From: Ariolimax columbianus
Lineage: Eukaryota > Mollusca > Gastropoda > Stylommatophora > Arionidae
Assembly (NCBI GenBank): GCA_036924085.1
Contig: JAVGWX010000005.1
Span: forward strand, 79,009,547 to 79,073,546
Direction: 5' to 3'
Length of the DNA stretch: 64,000 bases
Part shown: piece by piece, positions 1 through 10,243 of the stretch
Position numbering within the stretch: the first letter of the stretch is position 1
Layout of the letters: each line of letters opens with the position of its first letter
Program-made: the position numbers and the translations under genes
Notes under the pieces: generated by a model
Told to the model about the DNA's origin: nothing
Databases searched by the model: none
What the model saw: only the letters and a program-made list of their open reading frames with translations

Positions 1-151
1 AGATCATGACAACAGCCAACACAGATCTGAGACAAAGATCATGACAACAACCAGCACAGATCTTGGACAAAGATCATGACATCAACCAGCACAGAACTGG
101 GACAAAGATCATGACATCAACTAACACAGATCTGGGACAAAGATCACGACA
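1..151. repeat. 35-bp minisatellite, about 4.3 copies
   Basis: Units start at 1, 36, 71, 106 and 141 with the block AGATCATGACAACA and end in GGGACAA or a close variant. Copies differ at a few positions. The array probably continues to the left of the window. No coding signal overlaps it. Confidence 0.9.
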
Positions 152-619
152 AGAATCTTTTCTGTTGGATTTTAAAGAGCGATAGAGTGCAGGCTGGACA
201 TTGCACACAATCAAGAAGATCCAGTAATACAATCAGACCATGCGCTGGACCAGAACCCCCACGAGGAGAGTAAAGTGGATTGGACAGATAAACGCCGGTG
301 AGAAAATACAGTCGACGAGGAAGCACACGCAACAGCAAAAGGTGGGCGGGCTATAGCAAGCCAACCATAAATAGGAATTATTAATGACGGACCGGTACTG
401 TTGTCTGGAATCGAAATGAACAAGTAGTAAGTAATCGAACACGCCTCATGGCTGTCTCATGTGTTCAGTTAAACCATATCGTTTGAACTCTGCTTATACC
501 TTTGTCTGAGCGAAAACACATTTCGTTTCGTTATCCCAGTTCAATGTTTATAGAAATCTCTTCTTATTAGTTGCCCATCGCAGGTGTAGATAGTGATAGC
601 ATCAGGATGATAATTTGAG
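152..619. other. unassigned sequence
   Basis: No recognisable gene, repeat or RNA. Short open frames here have no ATG context or protein-like composition that I would defend. Confidence 0.5.
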
Positions 620-880
620 ATGTGACGTCATTCCTGAGTAGTCTGGGTCTTTGTGTAGGACAAAGACATGAATAGCACGACTGCCCCACAGAGAGGATGT
701 CGTAAAAGACGACTAGCAGTGGGACATGGCATAACACCGGCCATGGTTAGGTGGTTTGTTAAGAGCAGCATAGATGGCGCCTAGCAGACTGTGGGCCTGC
801 GTTGCTCAAGTGTTTGAGTATATTAACATGGACTCACACATCGGTTAACCACCTTCCATGGTTGGTCAGACTATGTTGCA
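620..880 (+). repeat. interspersed repeat, family B, copy 1
   Basis: Aligns along its length with 29920-30165: both share GGGTCTTTGTGTA, then AATAGCAC.ACTG.CCCACA, GGTTAGGTG.TTT., AGCA..ATAGATGGCG.CTA and GGACTC.CACATCG. A shorter piece (TAGATAGCGCCT region) recurs near 39410-39510. The class is unknown; a SINE or a non-autonomous DNA element is possible. No terminal inverted repeats or tail could be defined. Confidence 0.65.
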
Positions 881-2357
881 CTTGGGACACACGTGAAGGA
901 GGTCAGCTGTGTGTTCATCGTTGTTCTGGTCTACCTGACAGCTCGCGCCTCCTCTGAGTCTCGGCGATTATGTTTCTCACTACTTTCTGACCAACTTGTG
1001 TGTTTGCAAGCTCGCTAGGTGTAACAGTTCTGTGCAATAATCTCACAGGAGGCGACATCAATGGTGACGCTTTTCAGAGACATTGACAAACCTTCTTACA
1101 CTGAAACGTATTACTTTCTACTGTCTTCGTCATTCCTTGACAACCACTAGGAAAGGATCACATCGTAGCCAATGCTGGCACCTTTTTGGAGATTTCATGT
1201 ACACGGTGTCTTGACCCTTAATACTGACATTCGTAGAACTTGGTTCCATGATGCTGTTTGTCAAGACTATCATAGAATTCTATTTAGGCTGAAACGTTGG
1301 AGAGATTCCGTTACTGTAGGCACCTTACGATGTATTTCAATATAATGTGTGTTTTCAGCACTAAAATAATTGGCGTAGCCATGTTCTACCGATAAATTGC
1401 GTCGTTAGAAAAGCTGATTTTGTTACGACGGAAGAAACTTCTGTTCACGGAACATCGTCTGCACACCCCCCCCCCCCCCCCCCCCCGGTTCATAGTTGGT
1501 ATACATTGTTGTTGGGGTATTATATTGTTCGAACTTGACGAAAAGGGTTTCTTAATAAGGATTAGCAATTTCCAAGAAACATAATCTCTCTTTCCTGTTT
1601 CATTTCTATTTTCCATTTATTGTGAATGGGACTTAGATATGGAGAAACGAACATTGCGCAATCACCATTAATTCAAAGGGGAGTGAAAAAGTAACTTTTT
1701 TATTTTTAATTAAGAGAAAATGCAATAACAGGGTTAATTGTTGGCTGCTACTCGTACATGTGATAAAAACAGTTAGAGAGAATACTACAAAGAACAGTTA
1801 ATTTGGTAAAAATCAATTTGAAAATAGAATACTGCATGTAAAACATGAACGCATACTTTTATATAATCTCCACAAACTCATACATTCGTGTAATGATTAA
1901 TAAGCAAAACTCCAGATGAGGAGATTAACATCCGTTGTCAGGGAAGCTTAAATAATTAGCCTTCATCTTCTTATACAAAATTCAATAACCGCCAAATGCT
2001 TATTTGTTTGTTTAATTTCAGCGAAACGAAATCATTTCTTTGTTGTACAATTGCTAAAGCAGCCGGCATAGCGTTGCACGGATGGCGATGCACGGACGGA
2101 CATTTACCGGTCGCAAGAACGGCCATGTTTGTGTGAAAGATTAATTGAATGTTAAAGGCACTAGCCTTTCACCGGTGCGGGTCCGGTGTTTAGTTTACTC
2201 GCTTCCAGGATTCTATTTGCGTCTCGTTGGAAATTATTGCTTGTACCCAGAACAATTAGGATGAATAAATATCGACTGATAACTTTGAAGGCTTCCTGTG
2301 TGAGCCCTTCAACTTCAACCGACAGAGGGCGCTTGGAGAATAAGAGCCAAATTAAAG
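881..2357. other. unassigned sequence with a poly-C tract
   Basis: Contains a run of 21 C at 1466-1486. The rest is AT-rich with no recognisable coding, RNA or mobile signature on either strand. Confidence 0.5.
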
Positions 2358-2414
2358 ACACATACACACGCATACACATACACACACGCATGCGCACGCG
2401 CGTGCGCACAACAC
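2358..2414. repeat. CA/CG alternating purine-pyrimidine tract
   Basis: ACACAC runs pass into GCATGCGCACGCGCGTGCGC, an almost perfect alternating purine-pyrimidine stretch. Such sequence is prone to left-handed (Z) DNA. Overlapping open frames on both strands are artefacts of the repeat. Confidence 0.85.
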
Positions 2415-4059
2415 AAAGGAAACCAAAGTAATTATCAAAATTACTCGATTTAATTAATAATTGTGGCTCTCCTTGGAGCATTGGGCTGCAATAGATGCTC
2501 ACCTTCGTTTTCAATATTGGGTATTCTGCTTGAGATCATGCGACTCCAACTGGTTTGTTCTGCTGCTTAAGACGTTTTTTTATTGGTCTTCTGTCAGTCT
2601 CTTTACATGGGGGTTCAAATCCTTCTATTCCCATGACCGTTCCAATCCAAAATACACAGTTGATCCAAAACATTCAAGTTGACGGGTGCATAACATACAA
2701 CACACAACGTGAAAACTGTTTACTGCCGTTAGTTGACTGTGTTCTATGTTTTTCTGTCATTGTTTCTATGAATCTCAGCTGAGTTCATTTACCATTTGCA
2801 TATTTTTACAAAATATATATAGAAACGGAGTGATATCGCCAGCAGAGCGTTTTGTTTTTCATTGCAAGAACAGCAGCGTTCAATCCCTAGTTTGACGCAA
2901 TAGGGTCTGCCCAAATCTAAATGTATACATCATTTTCAGTTAAGGAAGACAAGACATCGTAGAAGGAAACTGGTTATGTCGTGTTAGACAACGCTAAGGG
3001 CCATTACAATGACGTGACTAACACTTTATCCCCGGCAACCGTGTCTGTATTGGGGAGCCGTAATCTTTCTCTGAGACACAATAAATGTGTTCTATTTACT
3101 CGAAATTAATATAGGGTACCCGAGACGAAAAGAACAGGCCCATTGTCATATTTAGAGCATGTCATAAAAGGAGATTAAATAAGATTATGTATTGGACTTC
3201 CTGCCGAACGACTAACTGCAGTTACAACATTTGCTTCACGTTAAAGTGAATAAATAAATGTATGCAAATGCATGGACAGTCTTACTGTAAAAGTGACCAG
3301 CTACAGTGCTGATCTGTGCTTCACAATAGAGTGAAACAGCGATTAATAATAATATCAACTGCATAGTTTGTAAAGAAACATGGGCAAGGGATAAGCAGCT
3401 GGAGATCACATTGAGGCCATAGAGATATGGGCATTTAAAAGAATAGGTAAGATCTCGTGGAATTGAGAAAAAAAATACAAACAATGAGATTACGGAGAAG
3501 TTCGAAATGAACAAAGAAATATTTTACGAGTTAACGAAACATAGTTTGGCAATGCAACGAGACATTTAAAACTTTACTGAAAGCCACTCTGGAAGCAAAT
3601 TCAGAGAACAAACATGCTATGAGAAGACACTACTGTAAGTGGAAGGATATTTATAGGAGATGAACAGGGAACATCCTGTCAGATTACACCATCAATACAA
3701 GAGATTGAGCACGTCTGGGACCCATTGCTGCTGACTCTCAATGCATCGACGGCCATTGATCGGATCTGACATACAAGCAGTTTGATATATGTAGAATTAT
3801 TTGATCTATGCACGGAATATTTTATTATTTTACCCAGCGTTCTCACAAAAGCAATCAAACTTTGCTGATTACTATAAAACCCTGAACACACTATAAAGTA
3901 TTGTTAGATTTATTCACTCAACATAATATATAGTATTTTTAGATTTATTTAGCAAGAAAGCATTGAATATTGGTAGATTTATTCTTTCAACAAAGTATAG
4001 TACATCCATTGTACATTCCCTCAAAAAATAGTAGAATATTGGAAGATGTATCCCTCAGC
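2415..4059. other. unassigned sequence
   Basis: No recognisable gene or repeat. Open frames are short, lack homology that I can recognise, and overlap low-complexity AT-rich sequence. Confidence 0.45.
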
Positions 4060-4340
4060 ATAGCATGGGGATTGAGTGGGCTAGATGTAAGACGTCGGCC
4101 TCTGGTACTGAAGGTCGCGAGTTCAAATCATAGTGGAGATCGGTTGTTTTTTTAATGTGTACTTTCTGGTATTTCCTCGGATCTCTAGGGGTAGTAGAGA
4201 TCGAGTGGCCGTGTGCAGTGTCGCGCACTTTAAAAATCCATCGGCAGTTTGGAATTGAAAAGAGTAGGCTTGAGAGCCGCTGCCGGGTATTATGTTGCAA
4301 ATTTACCCAACCTATTACCGGGATCCTCGCCGGTGCTAAG
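4060..4340 (+). mobile_element. putative tRNA-derived SINE
   Basis: The head at about 4065-4135 looks like a degraded tRNA: an A-box-like segment near GTGGGCTAGATG and a B-box-like GCGAGTTCAAATC at 4117-4129. The body carries GAAAAGAGTAGG at 4257-4268, preceded by a TTAAAAATCCATCGGCAGTTT-like block. A similar core recurs at 39250-39325. Tail and target-site duplication were not found. The core resembles conserved SINE central domains of molluscs as I remember them; that is inference. Confidence 0.55.
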
Positions 4341-4955
4341 GACTTTATGCATTGTGCTGAGATGTGTTAAACCACAGCCTACTGTAGATACATGCCTTCT
4401 GACTCACGGAGAAATCCCTTTGAAACGTCACATTCCAAGGCTGACTAAATAACATACCGTTTATGTTTCAATTATCAGTGCACCTATAATAGCGTGTTCG
4501 GGAACACAGATGGATATGCAGTTGGTTTCAGGGCAGAATTCTGTGAAAGGATCACTTTCAACAGTGGTTTATTGTGTTTTGTACAGTGAATTTATTTTAT
4601 TTCTTTGTGTAAAGCATGGCTTTATTATAAACCTTTGCACAATACGATTTCCGCTATTTAGTCGGCTGTGGAATATGACGTTTCAAAGAAATGTTTCCAA
4701 TCAATCAGACGGCCTATCTAAAGTAGGCCATGGTTAAAACCGTATGCAATGACGTTGATTCTTCGACTAAAATAAACTAAACGTAACTATTGCATAGAAT
4801 ATTGGGCGATTTATTATCGATCTCATGAATGTTTAGATAGAACACAGGTCAATTTATTGCGTCATCAAAGTGCAAATAGATTTGGTCTCTCGTCAAAGTA
4901 TAGAATATTCGTGAATTAATCCGTCAACAAAACGGGATTGATAATGGACTTGTCT
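4341..4955. other. unassigned sequence
   Basis: No recognisable gene, RNA or repeat between the SINE and the 33-bp array. Confidence 0.45.
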
Positions 4956-4956
4956 A

Positions 4957-5490
4957 ACAGAAATAGACAGAATAAAGCATGTTTGTCTCACCAACAGAGA
5001 CAGAATAAAGCATGTTTGTCTCACCAACAGAGACAGAATAAAGCATGTTTGTCTCACCAACAGAGACAGAATAAAGCATGTTTGTCTCACCAACAGAGAC
5101 AGAATAATGCATGTTTGTCTCACCAACAGAGATAGAATAATATGTTTGTCTCACCAACAGAGACAGAATAATGTATGTTTGTCTCACCAACAGAGATAGA
5201 ATAATATGTTTGTCTCACTAACAGAGACAGAATAATGCATGCCTGTTTCACCAATAGAGACAGAATAATGTATGTTTGTCTCACCAACAGAGACATAATA
5301 TTGTATGTTAGTCTCACCAACAGAGATAGAATAATGTATGTTTGTCTCACCAATAGAGATAGAATAATACATGTTTGTCTCAACAACAGAGATAGAATTA
5401 TGTATGTTTGTCTCACCAACAGAGACATAATAATGTATGTTTGTCTCACCAATAGAGAGTAATGTATGTTTGTCTCAACGAGAGAGATAG
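4957..5490. repeat. 33-bp minisatellite, about 16 copies
   Basis: The unit is AGAGACAGAATAAAGC plus ATGTTTGTCTCACCAAC, with 33-bp spacing (for example 4996 and 5029). The first copies are nearly identical; later ones vary in length (28-33 bp) and sequence. Because 33 is a multiple of three, each strand shows 11-residue peptide repeats in open frames. I regard these as by-products and not a gene. Confidence 0.95.
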
Positions 5491-5654
5491 ATAATAATGG
5501 TCTTTTGTTCCTGACGTTCAGCGTGAGACAGTATTTGGCCACCAATTGTTGAGACATAATAAAATATTTTGAAATATAGTCTGCTCGCTTGGCTTAGATT
5601 TTGGTGCAAGCTAAATAAGATGTGATTGTATTTATGATATTATATTGTTTACTA

Positions 5655-6009
5655 GAACACACTGGTTACACAAAAAAATGATGCCTACTACCAGCTGAAT
5701 AGAAGAGAGCAGGTCGTGGTCTTCAGACTCCGCACAGGCCACAACAGACTGAGGTACCATCTATTCAATAAATTGAAGATATGTGGTACTGACGAATGCT
5801 CGTGTGGCACAGGAAAAATGACTGCTCAACATCTGCTGCAAAATTACCCGACGTACGAGGACCAGAGAAAGCACATGTGGCCATCACCAGTGGCAACACT
5901 AGACAAGCTCTATGGCAGTGTCGACAGCCTCAGGATGACAGCTGCTTTCTTCGAACAAATACAAGTTGACGCCTGACAGCGTACGAAGAAGAAGAAGAAG
6001 AAGAAGATG
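5655..6009 (+). mobile_element. LINE 3' fragment with (GAA)n tail
   Basis: This fragment encodes the last roughly 100 residues of the LINE at 10244-14632 (YYQLNRREQVV, then HNRLRYHLFN, a C.CGTGKMTA.HLLQN.P domain and KLYGSVDSLRM) and stops at a TGA near 5977. The 3' end is CGTACGAAGAAGAAG at about 5982-6008. It is a 5'-truncated insertion. The C-terminal domain has one mutated zinc-ligand-like position (QNYP where other copies have QNCP). A weak TTGTTT match on both sides may be a target-site duplication. Confidence 0.85.
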
Positions 6010-7140
6010 TTGTTTGTTATTATCATGTATTAGTTAACATTAATTCCAATTTTTATGTTTCGTAAATTGACTGGTCGCAATTCAGTTGTCCCATAATCAT
6101 TTATTCAAGGTTTAATATCCGGACAACAGTTGACTTAGCCTTAGCGCGCCATTTCGTTGAGAGAACTCGCCACTGTCAACAGATTAAGCACCAAATATTA
6201 TGACTTTCAAACTTCAACAATAACTGTGTTCTCCAGTAACAATGACTAGCAGTTCTGGACAGCTCTTGAAAGTTGAGGGTCGTTTCTAGTTTTGCTGATA
6301 CATAGAATTCATTTTCGTTCTGAAATGTGTATTTAGTTGCTTTTTTCTTGCTTATTCTCGTGGAAGTTCTAATGGAGCTATAAAAGGACAATTCGATTGT
6401 TCTACATGCTCATCCCTCTCATTTCAAACGCTTCTTCCACTCAAATGTTCTTTATCCGATTTCAGCTTCTATCTCTGCATAAATATTTACCCTTTCTTTT
6501 GTGTGGAGTAAAATATTCATAAATGAGCATTGATACTTGATATCTTTCTAACTTTGATTTTACTCTATTTGCGACATAATGTTTCTCAATCTCTAGGACT
6601 TTCATTAAACAATTAGCTTATGAATAAACACTTAGACTAAATAAATATAATATGTCCGTGGAAGAATGTTTGTTCAAATCTCGGCTGACATTGTTGGCGT
6701 GCAACAAATAAACACCTGAGTGTGAATACAAATGTGTCGTGCTCAAACGTTAACAGAGTTAAGTCCGTCAATAACAAAATGGGTAATGAGCTCTGTAATT
6801 CAGGAACAATTATTAGCAGTTCCATGTGTTTAAATATACAGAGAGATTCAAAGTGAGATGTCAGTTCGCGCAGGAACTGGGCTTAATAATTCTATTGAGC
6901 CGGTGATATATCTGTTACCGTTTTCATCGATATCGTTTAAATTTGTTAGTTAGTTTTGTGTGAGCTGTTCTATGTTCTTGATGAAGACGTTTTGGGCGTC
7001 GTTACGCAAGTTGTATTTTAGTATTTGCGCTCATGCAAACATAGCACACACTTATCTTTGTTTATTCTACAAAAAAGTGGTTCATTAAAGTTGGTAACGT
7101 CCAAACTGTCAGCAACAATTTCGAATTCAGATCACAGACC
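6010..7140. other. unassigned sequence
   Basis: Nothing recognisable. AT-rich, with only short open frames. Confidence 0.45.
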
Positions 7141-7416
7141 CTGTAAAAGTAAAGTAAAGTAACCCATAGTATTACTGCCGTAGGGGTGTGAGGTGTTAGC
7201 GATCTCACATTTCAAAGTTCGGCTATATGAGGACTGTAGCCATCTCCTCTACCTCGCCGATTTTACTTTTCAGACTGAACCGGTACCCATTTAAGTCTGG
7301 GTCGACCCCGGAGCCATTGCGGTCTGAAAAAAACCTTACCGCCTCAACTGGGGAATGAATCCAGGACCACTCAGATGCGAAGCCAGTGCGCTAACCACTG
7401 CGTTACGCGGCTCCCT
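7141..7416 (-). mobile_element. tRNA-derived SINE with (ACTTT)n tail
   Basis: Read on the minus strand from 7416, the head is GCGTAACGCAGTGGTTAGCG (A box) followed by CTGGCTTCGCATCTGAGTGG and GGATTCATTCCCC (B box, one base from the GGTTCGANTCC consensus). The body runs to a tail of repeated ACTTT units at about 7145-7165. Head, body and tail order is that of a tRNA-derived SINE. No target-site duplication was identified. Confidence 0.75.
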
Positions 7417-7499
7417 ATAGCCAATACTAATCTACGCACCCTCCCTTCCACCTTCCCTTAGGGAAATGTGTCACATAAAGGATGCTAAAGACTTATATA

Positions 7500-7612
7500 G
7501 AAGAATATTATTTAAATATATAGGTTTGGTTCGTTTATCCCTAAAGGATATATGAAGACCCCTTTCCTACCCAGGGGTACACATACCCAAAGTTGAGAAT
7601 CAGTGTGCTGAT
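7500..7612 (-). mobile_element. possible hAT-type element terminus
   Basis: On the minus strand, starting near 7609, the sequence CACTGATTCTCAACTTTGGG is followed by a short imperfect palindrome, TATGTGTACCCCTGGGTA. This resembles the ends of non-autonomous hAT transposons (consensus CAGTGNTTCTCAACC as I recall it). No second terminus or 8-bp duplication was found, so this is tentative. Confidence 0.35.
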
Positions 7613-7683
7613 CACTATCATGAAATCATCAATTATGGGACATCACTACAAGAAGATAGACTACTAGAATCAATCTCTGCTTA

Positions 7684-7915
7684 TAAGTTCAAGATTGGGA
7701 CTATCTGCCTTTGTACAGCCCCCGTGGCGGCAGACCACATTTTGCAGTCCTGCCCACTGTATACCGACAAAAGAAGTAGCATTTGGCAATAGCCAATGTC
7801 CTTCCACGAGAAGATGTACCAAATTGCACAGAGCCTCTAGTCGACTTCTGCCTTCGTTAGAGTCATTGGAGTCGATGTCTGAAAGCGAACGAGGAGGAAG
7901 AAGAAGCAGACTCTC
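7684..7915 (+). pseudogene. 3' end of a second, diverged LINE (C-terminal pol domain)
   Basis: Translation gives KFKIGTICLCTAPVAADHIL, then QSCPLYTDKRSSIW, EKMYQIAQSL and SAFVRVIGVDV before a stop, with in-frame stops inside. It follows the same plan as the C-terminus of the main LINE (LKIG...C.CG...TAEHLLQNCP.YED...W...LDKLYGS...L..T.AFF). It ends in GCGAACGAGGAGGAAGAAGAAG-like sequence at about 7883-7905. It is a 5'-truncated copy of a related but distinct family. Its tail resembles family A more closely than that of the main LINE. Confidence 0.7.
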
Positions 7916-8130
7916 TGCTTAACATCCGAACGAAGACACAACAAATATATGAAGACAGGGGTCTGTGTCCTGTTTGGTACCTGGGCACCGAAACGTGCCT
8001 CATTTACTCTAGAATGGTTATGCCACTGACAAAAGAACAAAACTTCCGACATGGCGATTGCTTTATTATTCAACAGAACAGGAAATGCACTGAACGCAAC
8101 CAATCTTTGTCAATGCAAGTGTGAACGAGA

Positions 8131-8158
8131 GTTTGTGTGTGTGTGTGTGTGTGTGCGT
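8131..8158. repeat. (GT)n microsatellite
   Basis: About 13 GT units, with one CGTG interruption near the end. Confidence 0.9.
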
Positions 8159-8296
8159 GTTTTATATAAAACTAGTCGTGTCACATATATGTGAATCTTT
8201 GACAATTAACAATTATACATGGCCACTGTGGGAAGGCACAAAGTTTTGCAGAAGCAAAACGAAAATAACACGAACTGTAAAATAGACTAATTATGA

Positions 8297-8783
8297 TGAA
8301 AAGGGATGAGTAGGGATGAATTAGAATGAGTAAAGATGGGTAATAATAAGTAAGAATGAGTTGGGATGAGTAAGGATAAGAAGAGATAAGTAACGATAAG
8401 AAGGGATGAGTAGGGATCAGTAAGGATAAAAAGGGATGAGTGGGAATGAATTAGGATGAGTAAAGATGGGTAAGAATGAATAAGGATGAATAGAGATAAG
8501 AAGGGATCAGTAAGGATAAGAAGGGATAAGAAGTGATGAGTAAGGATAAGAAAGGATGAGTAAGGATGAGTAGGGATGAGTAAGGATAAGAAGAGATAAG
8601 TAACGATAAGAAGTGATGAGTAAGGATAAGAAAGGATGAGTAAGGATGAGTAGGGATGAGTAACAATAAGAACGAATGAGTAGGGATGAGTAGGAGTGAG
8701 TATGGATTAATATGGATTCATAATGATGTGTAGAGATGAATACGAAAGAGTAAGGATGAGTACAGACCAGTAAGGATGAGATC
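8297..8783. repeat. degenerate decamer array (GGATGAGTAA-like)
   Basis: Repeated 8-10-bp words of the type GGATGAGTAA, GGATAAGAAG and GGGATGAGTA cover the interval, with local duplications (8511-8600 resembles 8590-8650). The same array resumes at 9168-9226, so it was split by the family A insertion at 8795-9156. Confidence 0.9.
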
Positions 8784-8794
8784 GATTGAGTTCG

Positions 8795-9156
8795 GGGATC
8801 AAGATGCTGAGCAGCACATGAGCTGCAGTGGTCAGCGACGCATAGCTGACTGCTAGCGTCAGGGCCAGCGAACTAGAGTTGCCAAGACCCCTCTACACCT
8901 CCACGCGGTGATCCTGGATAACAGGCTGCAGCAGGGCAGACTGGCTAAGGAGAAGGGATCGAAGAGGGAATGCTAACCCGGTACTCAAAAAATGCTTGCT
9001 GAAGTCAGATGTGTTGGATTGAAAGGTGCAAATATCGCAGTCAAGCTGTAAACTACGACACAACGCATTCCGTTCTCTGGACTACATTCTGCTACTTAAG
9101 CCCTTTCAGGGTTTGGTAGTGGGAGATTGAGAACGAACGAAGAAGAAGGAGAAGAA
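8795..9156 (+). mobile_element. family A SINE-like element, copy 1, with 11-bp TSD
   Basis: A 362-bp element starts GGGATCAAGATGCTGAGCAG and ends GAGAACGAACGAAGAAG plus a short (GAA)n tail. The 11-bp duplication GATTGAGTTCG lies at 8784-8794 and 9157-9167, and the decamer array continues on both sides, which proves insertion. Three other copies in the window begin at or near the same 5' point. No long reading frame is shared. No clear A or B box was found, so it may be a SINE without a tRNA head or a short internally deleted LINE derivative. Confidence 0.85.
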
Positions 9157-9167
9157 GATTGAGTTCG

Positions 9168-9226
9168 AAAGCGAAAGGATGAGTAAGGATGAGTAGGGAA
9201 GAGTAAGGATGAGTAGAGGTGAGTTT
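9168..9226. repeat. continuation of the decamer array
   Basis: GGATGAGTAAGGATGAGTAG words identical in type to 8297-8783, placed after the second copy of the target-site duplication. Confidence 0.85.
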
Positions 9227-10129
9227 CAAAATGTTTATGTGCAGCTTGTAACAAATAAGATAACACACTAATCATCTGTTGTGGACATGGTATGGCAATA
9301 GAAAAAGAGGAGTACAATGGAACAGTCGTCACAGCTGGAAGAAGTAAGAGACATTGATCGACTAAAAGGTTAAATAGTGGATGATTTATCCTCACATAAA
9401 AAAAAAACCAGGCAACCGTAGAATTTGATAAGCAGCGACAGGGACAGGAAGTTGTGAAGTTTCATCTTCGTCTACCCCAGTCGACATCTTGCTGCCAATT
9501 CCCACGCGTTAACAAACTCAACATTTGTATGATTAAATTTGAATGTTTACATAAACGATTAGCCGTGGTGCGGCTGGTACTCGATGCTCACTCGTATCGA
9601 TATTTTTTTGTTTGCAGAGATTAAGCCGGTCTCGGTAACTGCGTGTATCGTCCGCAAAGATAAACTTGTTATCTCACTTATATTTGAGCCGACGTGAGCC
9701 TGTTCTCTTGTAATGTCACCAGGGAACACTTGTAGACTTTAATGACGATGCTCTCAGATCGACTGGTGATGTTTACAACGGTTCTAAAAAGTGTGTTTTT
9801 CACACAGTAAACATTTTCGTGGTACGATCTTACACGCTACAATATTCCTCTTGTTCTTCTTGTTCTTCTTTTTCATCATCATGGTTCTGTTCTTATTTTT
9901 GTTCTTGTTGTTCTTGTTGTTGTTATTTTTCACCATTAATATTAATAATCGTTATCATCATTGTCATCATGATCATAATCATCATCTACTTCTTCATCCC
10001 CCATATTTCGTCTTATTTTCTTTTTTTTTCTTCTTCTTCTTCTTTTTCTTCTTTTTTAATTATCTCTAAATACTATCTTTGTAATTTTTAAGGTATCATA
10101 TAATGTGTTTTGTGCAGTTCAGTTGCCTT
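9227..10129. other. unassigned sequence with a pyrimidine-rich tract
   Basis: Holds a TTCTTG/TTCTTCTT-rich and ATCATC-rich low-complexity stretch at about 9843-10075. Otherwise nothing is recognisable. The open frames here translate only to low-complexity Phe, Ser or Leu runs. Confidence 0.6.
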
Positions 10130-10243
10130 GTACATATGGAAGGTTTACTCATATGATTATCTTGTTTGTACTTCTTTAGTATATAATAGAGTCAACACAT
10201 GGAAAAGCTCCTATATCATGTTTGGCCTTATTTGCTCGTTTAT
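10130..10243. repeat. 59-bp minisatellite, left part (split by the LINE)
   Basis: Two degenerate copies of the unit found at 14633-14790: GTACATATGGAAGG at 10130, and GTCAACACATGG plus AAAAGCTCCTATATC at 10191. The second copy breaks off at CGTTTAT (10237-10243), which is the target-site duplication of the adjacent LINE. Confidence 0.8.

Noticed and set aside
2161..2514. Minus-strand open frame of 117 codons
   Set aside because: Crosses the CA/CG tract, which alone produces the RTRVRMRVCM-type run; no family resemblance.
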